Under the pieces are notes generated by a model that had not been told where the DNA came from, ran no database searches, and saw only the letters and a program-made list of their open reading frames with translations. From positions 1 to 18,824 of the forward strand of contig JANDJZ010000911.1 in NCBI GenBank assembly GCA_027943245.1: a stretch of DNA of 18,824 bases. The letters are read 5' to 3'. Of this stretch, positions 13,034 to 18,824 are shown in pieces (positions within the stretch are counted from its first letter, which is position 1; every line of letters begins with the position of its first letter). A program made the translations under genes and the position numbers. Origin of the DNA: Acanthamoeba sp. SK_2022b (taxonomy: Eukaryota; Discosea; Longamoebia; Acanthamoebidae).

Positions 13034-14256
13034 ACACTGAGTGGGAGGTTCGAACTTAATGGGTATGACGAGAGCCTCGCAGTTGAGCCATCCGAGAAGG
13101 CACTTGAGGGCGTCCTGCTTCCGAGACTCGTCGGTCTGTTCGGGAGCCAGCAGCGACTGGAGCAACGCCAAAACGCTGTGGGAGCAGACACGCGCGTGCA
13201 CACGCACACAAACACACACGCGCACACGCACACACGCCGGGCGCCTTCGTCATCTCTGAGCGGAAAAGCAATGTGCTGCTCCGCCGGGGACCGGGCCCTC
13301 GCCGACCGATACGCACTTGGGGATGGCGGCGTTGAGCACTTTGGACATGGCGGCCTTCTGTTCGCGTATCAGATGCGCCCGCCCCAGCTCCTCGGCCGAG
13401 ACCGTGAGGATTTGTAGGGCCACCGGCAGCATCGCTTCGCCTCCTGCGGGGAGTCCGCGTCAAGGGGCAAGTTGAGCGTGGAGCGTGGGTTTGCCCCTAG
13501 TGTAACAACCCGATGGTTCGTTCCTACCTTGATGGATCATGGAGAAGGTATCGGCTACGTAGGTGGGCCAGGCGCCGACCGGAACGAGGTAGAGCGCGAT
13601 GGCCACCACGCACACGCACAGGCGCGTGAGCAGCGGGCGCGATCCGCTTCTGCAAGTGGTGAGGTCAGCAACGTCAGGCAACCAAGCAAGCAATCAATCG
13701 CGAAAGAGGCGCATGACGCAAGTACTGTGATTGTTGCGCTTTTCGCTTGAGTAGGTCCAAGACGGTTTGGAGTAGCTGTGCTTGTGCCGCGGCCGGCACT
13801 TCATTCCTGGTGTCCACCCCCAAATGGTCAGCAAATAGGCCCGCGCGTGAAGAGCATCAGGAGGCGTGGACGTGTATACCAGTTGGCCTGGATCTTGGCT
13901 TGGAGCATTGAAGCGGCAAACATCTGCGCCTCGAGCTTGGACTGTCAGGCAGAGTTGTTGGTGAGAGTCAGGTGGTGCAGAGAGCGGATGGGTGGGTGAA
14001 CCTGAGACTGCAGCAGAGCGATGCTGACATCCCATGCCTTGGGCGACCGCTGCAGACCCATCAACCAGTTATGCGCCCTGGACCGCACAGGCTCCGGCTC
14101 AGTGTAGAAGGCCGTCAGCGCCTACAGGGCACAAGTCAATTTACGTTTGATTTAAAATCTCACAGGCAAGGAGGATACCTGCTCCACCTGCACGAGTTGA
14201 ACCTCAGCAAAGCTCCCAGCTGGAAGTCCACTCGCGAGCAGTTGCGTGGCTTCCAT
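8353..14256 (-). CDS. Importin-beta family nuclear transport receptor, transportin-3/importin-13-like
   Basis: Expected to be a HEAT-repeat karyopherin that carries cargo, such as SR-type splicing factors for transportin-3, through nuclear pores under Ran control. Model (28 exons, coding order): 14256-14179, 14121-14002, 13941-13880, 13806-13726, 13649-13528, 13443-13317, 13175-13056, 12926-12856, 12677-12558, 12446-12301, 12197-12105, 12021-11949, 11850-11773, 11621-11518, 11417-11349, 11249-11180, 11092-10994, 10864-10761, 10533-10399, 10291-10198, 10079-9979, 9879-9720, 9631-9545, 9438-9380, 9283-9179, 9039-8923, 8808-8657 and 8440-8353. The sum is 2835 nt, 944 residues; family members run near 920-960. 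Support comes from the N-terminal importin-type segment HNWLMGLQRSPKAWDVS, a LQILTVSAEEL segment, HPTCLEPAIRYLL, HPLMPVLKAVWPVLD and amphipathic helix pairs throughout. Five junctions keep frame only with GC donors. The start is the first Met after the upstream tRNA. Confidence 0.85.
8490..8562 (+). repeat. (CA)n microsatellite, last intron of the importin gene
   Basis: About 73 bases of CA on the plus strand, so (TG)n in the sense of the importin transcript, lie within the intron 8441-8656. CACG-type variants precede it from about 8456. Confidence 0.97.
9930..9963. repeat. AT-only tract in importin intron 21
   Basis: The intron between exons 21 and 22 (9880-9978) holds a tract of about 50 A/T bases beginning near 9907. 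It stands out against the GC-rich surroundings. It contains no GT donor, which is part of the argument for a GC donor at 9978. Confidence 0.6.
10583..10706 (+). repeat. (CAA)n trinucleotide microsatellite with a CGA interruption
   Basis: About 124 bases of CAA, interrupted by three CGA units near 10612-10620, lie in importin intron 18 (10534-10760). It reads as (TTG)n in the sense transcript. It opens long artefactual homopolymer frames in all directions, which are not genes. Confidence 0.97.
11624..11687 (+). repeat. Interrupted (CA)n microsatellite in importin intron 13
   Basis: CA units, broken twice by an extra C, read as (TG)n in the sense transcript. They abut the acceptor of exon 14 (TGTGTAG, then AGACG). 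Confidence 0.95.
12533..12554 (+). repeat. (GA)n microsatellite in importin intron 9
   Basis: A run of GA on the plus strand, (TC)n in the sense transcript, lies just inside the donor of the intron 12447-12557. Confidence 0.9.
12762..12851 (+). repeat. (CA)n followed by (GA)n in importin intron 8
   Basis: About 70 bases of CA (12762-12831) are followed by about 19 bases of GA. Both lie in the intron 12678-12855. In the sense transcript the block reads (TC)n then (TG)n. The (TG) part is complementary to the (CA) part of intron 7, on the other side of exon 8. Confidence 0.97.
12967..13032 (+). repeat. (TG)n microsatellite in importin intron 7
   Basis: About 66 bases of uninterrupted TG on the plus strand, (CA)n in the sense transcript, lie within the intron 12927-13055. 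It forms an inverted repeat with 12762-12831, with 135 bases between them that include the 71-base exon 8. Confidence 0.97.
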
Positions 14257-14327
14257 CTTTCGAAGCTTGTGTGCAACAACCACTAAAATTGGCGCGCTTT
14301 TTGTGACGCGTGTAGCAGAAAGGGGGC

Positions 14328-14332
14328 AAAAA
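14328..14332 (-). terminator. Pol III terminator of the left tRNA-Thr
   Basis: Five T's on the minus strand begin 10 bases past the 3' end of the left tRNA gene. The right copy has its T-run at the same spacing. Confidence 0.75.
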
Positions 14333-14342
14333 CAGGTAGGAG

Positions 14343-14415
14343 TGGCGCCAATGGGAATCGAACCCATGATCTCTCCCTTACTAGGGGAGCGCGGTGCCGA
14401 CTGCGCCATGGCGCC
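14343..14415 (-). tRNA. tRNA-Thr (anticodon AGT), left copy
   Basis: A 73-base cloverleaf. The seven-pair acceptor stem is GGCGCCA with TGGCGCC, with discriminator A. The D arm starts GCGC. The anticodon stem is CTCCC/GGGAG around the loop CTAGTAA, so the anticodon is AGT (inosine-modified in eukaryotes), decoding threonine ACU, ACC and ACA. The T stem is ATGGG/CCCAT with loop TTCGATT. A box (TGGCGCAGTCGG) and B box (GGTTCGATTCC) fit the Pol III consensus. No intron. It lies 87 bases upstream of the importin start codon on the same strand and is identical in sequence to the copy at 14680-14752. Confidence 0.97.
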
Positions 14416-14420
14416 CTCAT

Positions 14421-14461
14421 CCTGCCGCTGCCGCCTTGCTATGTTCTATATATACCTATTA
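14421..14461 (-). promoter_or_regulatory. Upstream elements of the left tRNA-Thr (TATA-like box and GCAGCGGCAGG block)
   Basis: Read on the minus strand, a TATA-like AGGTATATATAG lies about 30 bases before the tRNA 5' end, and a GCAGCGGCAGG block ends five bases before it. The right copy has both elements at the same distances with a different sequence between them, which suggests Pol III promoter function. Confidence 0.55.
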
Positions 14462-14634
14462 AGATCAGGGCATTGTTAATTCTTTTTTAAAGCAAACACA
14501 AGTATACAAAAAACCTGCATCTCTTCAGAGCAACAGGGAGCTTGCCACAAGTTCACAGAGACCAAGGTGTTGAGGAATAGTATGTGTGAATACAATGGGG
14601 TGGGGGAGTGGAGGAAGGCAGATGGCCCGGTTAT

Positions 14635-14674
14635 TATAGGTATAAATAGGGGAGGTTGCAACCGCAGCGGCAGG
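14635..14674 (+). promoter_or_regulatory. Upstream elements of the right tRNA-Thr (TATA-like box and GCAGCGGCAGG block)
   Basis: AGGTATAAATAG ends about 30 bases upstream of the tRNA, and GCAGCGGCAGG (14664-14674) ends five bases upstream. Spacing is the same as in the left copy, while the bases between the two elements differ. Confidence 0.55.
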
Positions 14675-14679
14675 TTACG

Positions 14680-14752
14680 GGCGCCATGGCGCAGTCGGCA
14701 CCGCGCTCCCCTAGTAAGGGAGAGATCATGGGTTCGATTCCCATTGGCGCCA
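14680..14752 (+). tRNA. tRNA-Thr (anticodon AGT), right copy
   Basis: Identical over all 73 bases to the left copy, in the opposite orientation, so the two genes are transcribed away from each other across a 264-base spacer. All stems are paired, with intact A and B boxes and anticodon AGT in the loop CTAGTAA. The 3' flank resembles the left copy's (TCCTACC shortly before the T-run), so the duplicated unit extends past the tRNA itself. Both copies look functional. Confidence 0.97.
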
Positions 14753-14762
14753 ATCCTACCAG

Positions 14763-14768
14763 TTTTTT
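14763..14768 (+). terminator. Pol III terminator of the right tRNA-Thr
   Basis: Six T's begin 10 bases after the tRNA 3' end. Confidence 0.8.
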
Positions 14769-15138
14769 GGCATAGAAAAGAAAGGTGACGAATGCATCTT
14801 CCTGAAGAGGTCGGCGGAGACTGAGTTAGTAATGAGGAACATGGCCGTAAGCCATTGGGTTTTGGTTTGCAACCAGTGAAGGTAACGGTCGCAGGTGCAG
14901 GGATATGCGCGGGTTAATTCACTTCTACGCCAATCAGCGCTTGTTCAGCAAACGCCGCCCAATCGGGCCGGAGAGTGTTCAGAGGTTACATGTCACGGTT
15001 ACTGGCAGTTGTGTCTGGTATACTCGACAACAACGGCGCCAAATTGGGAGCGCAGGTACAAAAGGCCGTTAGGGCGGTGTCTTGAAATCAACTAAACATC
15101 TCGCCACTGTACAACACAAACTACCACTACCTACCAGC
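14769..15138. other. Intergenic region upstream of the secreted-protein gene
   Basis: About 370 bases between the right tRNA terminator and the next start codon. I see no convincing TATA box, RNA gene or open frame. A frame beginning at 15082 runs into the next gene, but its first 19 codons look like 5' leader rather than protein. Confidence 0.5.
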
Positions 15139-15717
15139 ATGCGTTTCCTCATCTTCGCCGCCCTCGCCCTTCTCCTGGCCATCACCGCTCCAGCCACAGC
15201 TACCACACCTGCGGAACAGATCGCCAACGCCCTTCCGGCCAACTACGGTCAGCTCAAGGCCCAGGTAGCCTCGCTCCAGGCCAACCTGACGGCACAGATT
15301 GCTGCCGTTCAGTCGGCCCTCGCCGCTGTGGCTGCCAACGTCAAGTACATCAAGTCGCTCGAGCAGCTGGGCGCCCTTCCCGAGGCCTCCACCTGCACCA
15401 CGCTCGACTGCGTGCGCACGCCCATCAACCAGCTCGACGAGCTCATCATGCAGCTCTACGCCACCCGTCTCTCCTTCGCCGTGCAGGCCGGCTTCATCAA
15501 GTACCAGGCCGGCCAGGACGTGCTCGACCCGAGCCGCGAGTCCGTGGTGCTGGCCAACGCTGAGGCCAACGCCGTCGCCAACGGTCTGCCGGGCTACGTG
15601 GGCTCGGTGCTCTACGGCAACTACTGCATGCTCTACGTTTCCAAGCGTCTTGAGGTGGAGGTCCTCAACGAGGCCTACAACGCTGGTCTCCCCATGCCCG
15701 TCCAGCACGCCGACTAA
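15139..15717 (+). CDS. Small secreted protein of unknown function
   Basis: 192 residues in one exon. An in-frame ATG exists 19 codons upstream (15082), but the ATG at 15139 is preferred because it is followed at once by a classic signal peptide: Arg, then a hydrophobic run rich in Ala and Leu, ending ATA around residue 21. The mature part begins with an Ala/Gln/Leu-rich amphipathic helix (residues 25-75) that could form a coiled coil. It has one N-glycosylation sequon (Asn49-Leu-Thr) and three cysteines (86, 91 and 163). A more mixed C-terminal half has Gly/Tyr-containing segments. No membrane anchor or known domain is recognised. Codon use is strongly GC-ending, as in well-expressed genes here. 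The product is probably extracellular or in the secretory pathway; the role is unknown. Confidence 0.85.
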   Translation: MRFLIFAALALLLAITAPATATTPAEQIANALPANYGQLKAQVASLQANLTAQIAAVQSALAAVAANVKYIKSLEQLGALPEASTCTTLDCVRTPINQLDELIMQLYATRLSFAVQAGFIKYQAGQDVLDPSRESVVLANAEANAVANGLPGYVGSVLYGNYCMLYVSKRLEVEVLNEAYNAGLPMPVQHAD

Positions 15718-15757
15718 ACAACGAGCAAAAACAAACCAAACTGTATTGTACACTAAC

Positions 15758-15771
15758 ATGGAATATTCCAT
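15758..15771. repeat. 14-base perfect palindrome ATGGAATATTCCAT
   Basis: It lies 41 bases after the stop of the secreted-protein gene and 160 bases before the Fic gene start. It could be a 3' UTR hairpin or a dimeric protein-binding site; I have no further evidence. Confidence 0.5.
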
Positions 15772-15930
15772 ACTACAACAAAAGTCCCCAACCTCCCCTG
15801 CCATTCTTCTTCGCTTGCGGTGAATTACGTTTCAACTACCACCCTATCGGAGAGGTTGTGCAGCTTGTTGTTGATTGATGCAACTGTTGGTTAATCACGC
15901 AATTAGGCGCAATCCACCGCGCTGGTTACG

Positions 15931-17838
15931 ATGTCATCTGGCGCTAAAACAATTCGGTCACAAGGGAAAATACGTCAGGCAGAACGAAAAAACGGCTTTC
16001 TCCGAGGGATGGAGCAGCGCCTCCTCGACCGCTTCAACCGCAACCTCTACGCACCCTGTCCGTGGCAGACAAAGACCCCTTCCACTTTCATTCAGCATAT
16101 ACGAGCAGCGAACGCTGAGTTTATCCGATTGAAGAACAACGCCCCAGCAGGCTTGGTGGAGTGCCTCGAGGAAAGTCTCCTGTGGTCCTGCTGCGTCGCT
16201 GTCTTCTCTTCTAATTACATCGAAGGCGCAGGTCTATCGCTCTCTGAGACGTGCAAGGTTGTAACCTCAGTTTTGCGCACCAACACGCCCCTCGATGGTG
16301 AGCTGAAAGCGCAGCTGGGCTTTCCTGCTGCATATGAGGATGTCCAGCGCTTGCGCGATGTCCTCCAGCACGCCGAGGCCTTCAAGTTCCTTTGTCAACA
16401 TAATCTCAACTCGCTGCTCTCCGTAGACCTCATCCTGATGACCCACCGCATCCTGCTGGCCAACGCCACGCGCGAGGATGGACTTGACGTGCCCGCCGGC
16501 CAGTTTCGGTCGGGATCAGTGGTGATCGGACGCCAGAGCCAGCCCTGCGTCTCGCCAGCCGTGGCCCAGCTCATCGCCGGTCTGGTTTCTGCATACAACC
16601 AGCGCAAGGCAGATCTCGACCCATTTGTGCTGGCCGCATGGCTCAAACTCGTGTTTGTGCACATTCATCCGTTTGATGACGGTAACGGTCGACTCTCGCG
16701 CCTGCTCATGAATTGGTCGCTCCTCTCGTCGGGGCTGCCCTTCCCCATCTCGTTACTGCGCGGCTTCAACCACAAGGCCAAGAAGAGATACCAGAGCTGC
16801 GTTGCCCACAGCCCTCCCGTGGGATCGATCGCCCAGTCTCTCGAGACTCTGCCCAGATCCTTCTGCTCACTGGTACTCGAGTCGGTGCACGCCCACTGGA
16901 GCTCGTTCTGGGAGCGCACTCGTTTCGTGTTTCCTGCCTTCGGTCTCCACTCGTCTTCCGGAATGCTCAGCTTCCAGCATCTTCCGTGGCATCGCTCCAA
17001 CGAGGAGAAAGCCGCTTACGGCCCGGCCTCTCTGCTCAGCCAAGTGCTCGAGTATAGCGGCAAGGACATCGATGCCGAAACTGTCGGAAAGGTGGCCCTG
17101 GAAAAGGCGATCAAGTGTGTGACCTTCTCACGCCGTTCCTCTTCATCGCTGCGAGATCAAGAAGCGGTGGCGCAGCTCCTGCGACCCATCCTGCTGGGCG
17201 AATCCGTAGTTGAGAGCGAACTGCTTGGCACGCTGCATAAGTACCATGCCGGCAGCCGGTCCCCAGAGGAGACTCTGGGAGTGGCCCACGCGTATGACTA
17301 TCTGTGCAACCAGCATTGCAAGACCGTTGATCTTTCGGTCGAGCGCATCACCTCGGCCCACGCGCTCCTTATGGGGAAGTCGAGTTCTTTTGGCCTGAGG
17401 CAAGAAGACGCCTCCATCGGGACGCACCTGTTACCCCCACCAGCGGCTGTGGTAGCCTCGCTAGAGCGACTCGTAACAGCATTCAACAACCGCCGTCGGT
17501 GCAGCAGCAGCTGTCCGGAGCAACTATGTGTGTTATCGGCGTGGCTCATGTACGAGGTCTTGGCGATCCACCCGTTTGTGGATGGCAACGGAAGACTATC
17601 CCGGCTTCTGCTTAACTGGGTGCTGCTCTCCGGTGGAATGCCCTTCCCCGTAACCTTCGACAGCGAGCCGGGAGCTCTCAAGCGAGCGCACAGCAAACTC
17701 ATGTCTGCCATCGAGGATGCTCGCCTCTCCGCAGGCCACCCCTCGGTGCTTGCCAGCCGCGTGCTCCTCTCTCTTCGAAATACTTATCAACGCATTTGGG
17801 GCGAGCAAGACGTGTCGCTAGCACTACCAACTCTCTAG
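15931..17838 (+). CDS. Tandem Fic-domain protein (two complete Fic motifs)
   Basis: 635 residues in one exon. Fic domains usually transfer AMP, or another nucleotide or phosphate moiety, from a cofactor to a target side chain. The first has an inhibitory-helix motif (Ser94-x3-Glu98-Gly99, in SNYIEG, fitting the (S/T)xxxE(G/N) consensus), a flap-like segment around 188-200 (PAGQFRSGSVVIG) and the catalytic motif HPFDDGNGRLSR at 246-257. The second has a flap-like segment near 488-503 and HPFVDGNGRLSR at 547-558. Both keep the catalytic His, the acidic residue and the GNGRxxR anion-binding residues. No inhibitory motif is seen before the second, so the first may restrain both or the second may be unregulated (inference). 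No signal peptide or membrane span is seen, so the protein is probably cytosolic. The lack of introns beside intron-dense genes fits bacterial ancestry or a retrocopy. AATAAA follows at 17921. Confidence 0.93.
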   Translation: MSSGAKTIRSQGKIRQAERKNGFLRGMEQRLLDRFNRNLYAPCPWQTKTPSTFIQHIRAANAEFIRLKNNAPAGLVECLEESLLWSCCVAVFSSNYIEGAGLSLSETCKVVTSVLRTNTPLDGELKAQLGFPAAYEDVQRLRDVLQHAEAFKFLCQHNLNSLLSVDLILMTHRILLANATREDGLDVPAGQFRSGSVVIGRQSQPCVSPAVAQLIAGLVSAYNQRKADLDPFVLAAWLKLVFVHIHPFDDGNGRLSRLLMNWSLLSSGLPFPISLLRGFNHKAKKRYQSCVAHSPPVGSIAQSLETLPRSFCSLVLESVHAHWSSFWERTRFVFPAFGLHSSSGMLSFQHLPWHRSNEEKAAYGPASLLSQVLEYSGKDIDAETVGKVALEKAIKCVTFSRRSSSSLRDQEAVAQLLRPILLGESVVESELLGTLHKYHAGSRSPEETLGVAHAYDYLCNQHCKTVDLSVERITSAHALLMGKSSSFGLRQEDASIGTHLLPPPAAVVASLERLVTAFNNRRRCSSSCPEQLCVLSAWLMYEVLAIHPFVDGNGRLSRLLLNWVLLSGGMPFPVTFDSEPGALKRAHSKLMSAIEDARLSAGHPSVLASRVLLSLRNTYQRIWGEQDVSLALPTL

Positions 17839-17920
17839 GGCCTCGGGCTGCCACCGATCATCCTCGCGTAACGCAACGTAGGGTAATTGGATGTTTTTAA
17901 AGTTTAACAAAACAACAATG

Positions 17921-17926
17921 AATAAA
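17921..17926 (+). promoter_or_regulatory. Polyadenylation signal of the Fic gene
   Basis: AATAAA lies 83 bases after the stop codon. The large palindrome begins 13 bases downstream, where cleavage would be expected. Confidence 0.65.
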
Positions 17927-17938
17927 TGAGAGAGCTGT

Positions 17939-17958
17939 TGTCAGTCATATGACTGACA
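17939..17958. repeat. 20-base perfect palindrome between convergent genes
   Basis: The core TCAGTCATATGACTGA at 17941-17956 extends to 20 perfectly symmetric bases. After short unequal gaps, AGAGCT (17931-17936) and AGCTCT (17960-17965) add six more pairs. It is a shared 3' flank: 13 bases after the Fic AATAAA on one strand and 11 bases after the lectin stop on the other. Confidence 0.95.
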
Positions 17959-17969
17959 GAGCTCTGAGC

Positions 17970-18824
17970 TTACTGGCAGCTGAGCGAGCCGAGCGAAACC
18001 GTGGGCTGGGCGGCGGGCGAAGAGCCAGCCACGCCAACAACGATGCCAGCGCCCTGAATGGCGCCGACCTGAAGCGGGCCGTAGTTGAAGGCAACGTTGA
18101 AGGCGTTAGTGGAGCCCTGCCTGTTCAGCTCCCAGAACTGAGTGATGGTGGCGCCGGCCTCAGCGAAGGCAAAGGTGAGGACACCGCCGTTGACGGGGCG
18201 CTGGCCGTGGTTAGCGATGTTAAGGTCGAAGATCTGGAAGGTCTTGCCGTTCTCGACCCACACGCCACCGGCGGCAGCCGAGCGAGCGGTGACGGTCACC
18301 AGAGCGCCGCAGCCATTGGCTGGGCTGGGCTGAGGAGAGGCCACGATGGTAGGCGCGGCAGAGGGCGAAGCCGAGGGAGCGGCAGGCGAAGCGCTGGGAC
18401 TTGCAGGCGCGGCAGACGGGGAGGGGTTGGCCGTGGCGCCGCCGGAGCAGGACACTGAGTCGACAGTGATAGCGGGAGCGGCAGGCTGACCGGCAGAGGC
18501 AGGCGAGCGAAGGACATAGCCGGCCCCGAGGCTAGCGCCGACCTGGAGCAGGCCGTAGGTGTTGGTGATAGTGTAGGTCGAGCCGCTCTTCTGCATGATG
18601 TTCCAAGCCTGGCTGATGTCCTGACCAGCCTCAAGGCCGATGGTCAGCTGCGCGCCGTTGACGGGCTGGTTGCCGTTGTTGGTGATGGTCAGATCGAACA
18701 GCTGGAAGCGGTAGGCACCGTCGACCCAGCTGCCGCCGGCGCTGGCCGAGCGGGCGGTCTGGACAACGCTCACGGTGCAGCCCGAGGGCTGGGGCGTGGC
18801 AACAATCGACGGGGCGGCGGAGGG
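17970..18824 (-). CDS. Cyst-wall-type lectin with CBM49 modules (Luke-like), 5' part beyond the window
   Basis: The last 284 residues are visible and the frame is open to the window edge, so the start is missing. A Pro/Ser/Ala linker end (residues 1-14) is followed by a beta-sandwich module (about 16-126), a Ser/Pro/Ala-rich linker (about 127-170), a second similar module (about 172-283) and a stop. Each module carries two tryptophans (33 and 74; 189 and 231) and an FDLTITN or FDLNIAN strand followed by QPVNG or RPVNG. Each is bounded by one Cys at either end (16/126; 172/283), likely a disulphide. This fits CBM49, a cellulose-binding family. Acanthamoeba Luke lectins are described as two or three CBM49 modules joined by Ser/Pro-rich spacers and bind cellulose in the cyst wall. 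A linker at the N-terminal edge implies at least one more module or a leader beyond 18824. No intron is visible in this part. Confidence 0.8.
   Translation of the reverse strand, partial: PSAAPSIVATPQPSGCTVSVVQTARSASAGGSWVDGAYRFQLFDLTITNNGNQPVNGAQLTIGLEAGQDISQAWNIMQKSGSTYTITNTYGLLQVGASLGAGYVLRSPASAGQPAAPAITVDSVSCSGGATANPSPSAAPASPSASPAAPSASPSAAPTIVASPQPSPANGCGALVTVTARSAAAGGVWVENGKTFQIFDLNIANHGQRPVNGGVLTFAFAEAGATITQFWELNRQGSTNAFNVAFNYGPLQVGAIQGAGIVVGVAGSSPAAQPTVSLGSLSCQ

Noticed and set aside
8456..13240. Regularly spaced simple repeats as a possible CRISPR array
   Set aside because: They are dinucleotide and trinucleotide microsatellites in introns of a eukaryotic gene, with no repeat-spacer structure.
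14254..14409. N-terminal extension of the importin from an ATG inside the tRNA gene
   Set aside because: The first 51 codons would translate the tRNA and its terminator. The Met at 14256 begins sequence that fits the family.
15082..15138. N-terminal extension of the secreted protein from an upstream in-frame ATG
   Set aside because: It would put 19 polar residues before a textbook signal peptide. The internal ATG at 15139 is the more plausible start.
15127..15804. 225-codon minus-strand frame opposite the secreted-protein gene
   Set aside because: A by-product of GC-ending codons. The plus-strand frame has a signal peptide and a sensible start; the antisense product is low-complexity Gly/Val/Glu/His.
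17949..18458. 169-codon plus-strand frame opposite the lectin
   Set aside because: Antisense to the CBM49 modules and ends in Arg/Gly low complexity. No recognisable domain.

Overview
This is a nuclear segment of a GC-rich, intron-rich protist, most likely an Acanthamoeba (inference). The grounds are short GT-AG introns packed with CA/GT microsatellites, GC-rich exons, a DIRS-like retroelement, and a partial gene for a two-module CBM49 protein resembling the Acanthamoeba cyst-wall 'Luke' lectins. No database search was possible, so identities rest on motifs and remembered family features.

Layout. 1-1200: AT-richer DNA with no gene I can name. About 1035-3893: a decayed DIRS-like (tyrosine-recombinase) retrotransposon on the + strand, with a broken ORF1, a reverse transcriptase interrupted by a stop and carrying a mutated catalytic Asp, and a recombinase truncated at its 3' end. 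4028-6320 (+): a nine-exon cytosolic-type NADP-dependent isocitrate dehydrogenase, with one surplus base in exon 7. 6503-8109 (-): an eight-exon SAM-dependent O-methyltransferase, convergent with IDH. 8353-14256 (-): a 28-exon importin-beta family receptor of the transportin-3/importin-13 type. My exon model sums to 2835 nt (944 codons plus stop) and needs five GC-AG introns. 14343-14415 (-) and 14680-14752 (+): two identical, divergent tRNA-Thr(AGT) genes with matching upstream and downstream elements. 15139-15717 (+): a small intronless secreted protein of unknown function. 15931-17838 (+): an intronless 635-aa protein with two complete Fic motifs. 17970 to beyond the window end (-): the CBM49 lectin, convergent with the Fic gene, with a 20-bp perfect palindrome between the two stop codons.

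The genes do not form a pathway. The window joins three intron-dense housekeeping-type genes to three genes without visible introns (secreted protein, tandem Fic, cyst-wall-type lectin), separated by the tRNA pair. The points most worth following up are the double-Fic protein with an inhibitory motif only before its first domain, the complementary (CA)n/(TG)n introns around single exons, the GC-AG intron cluster, the IDH frameshift, and the inverted tRNA-Thr duplication.
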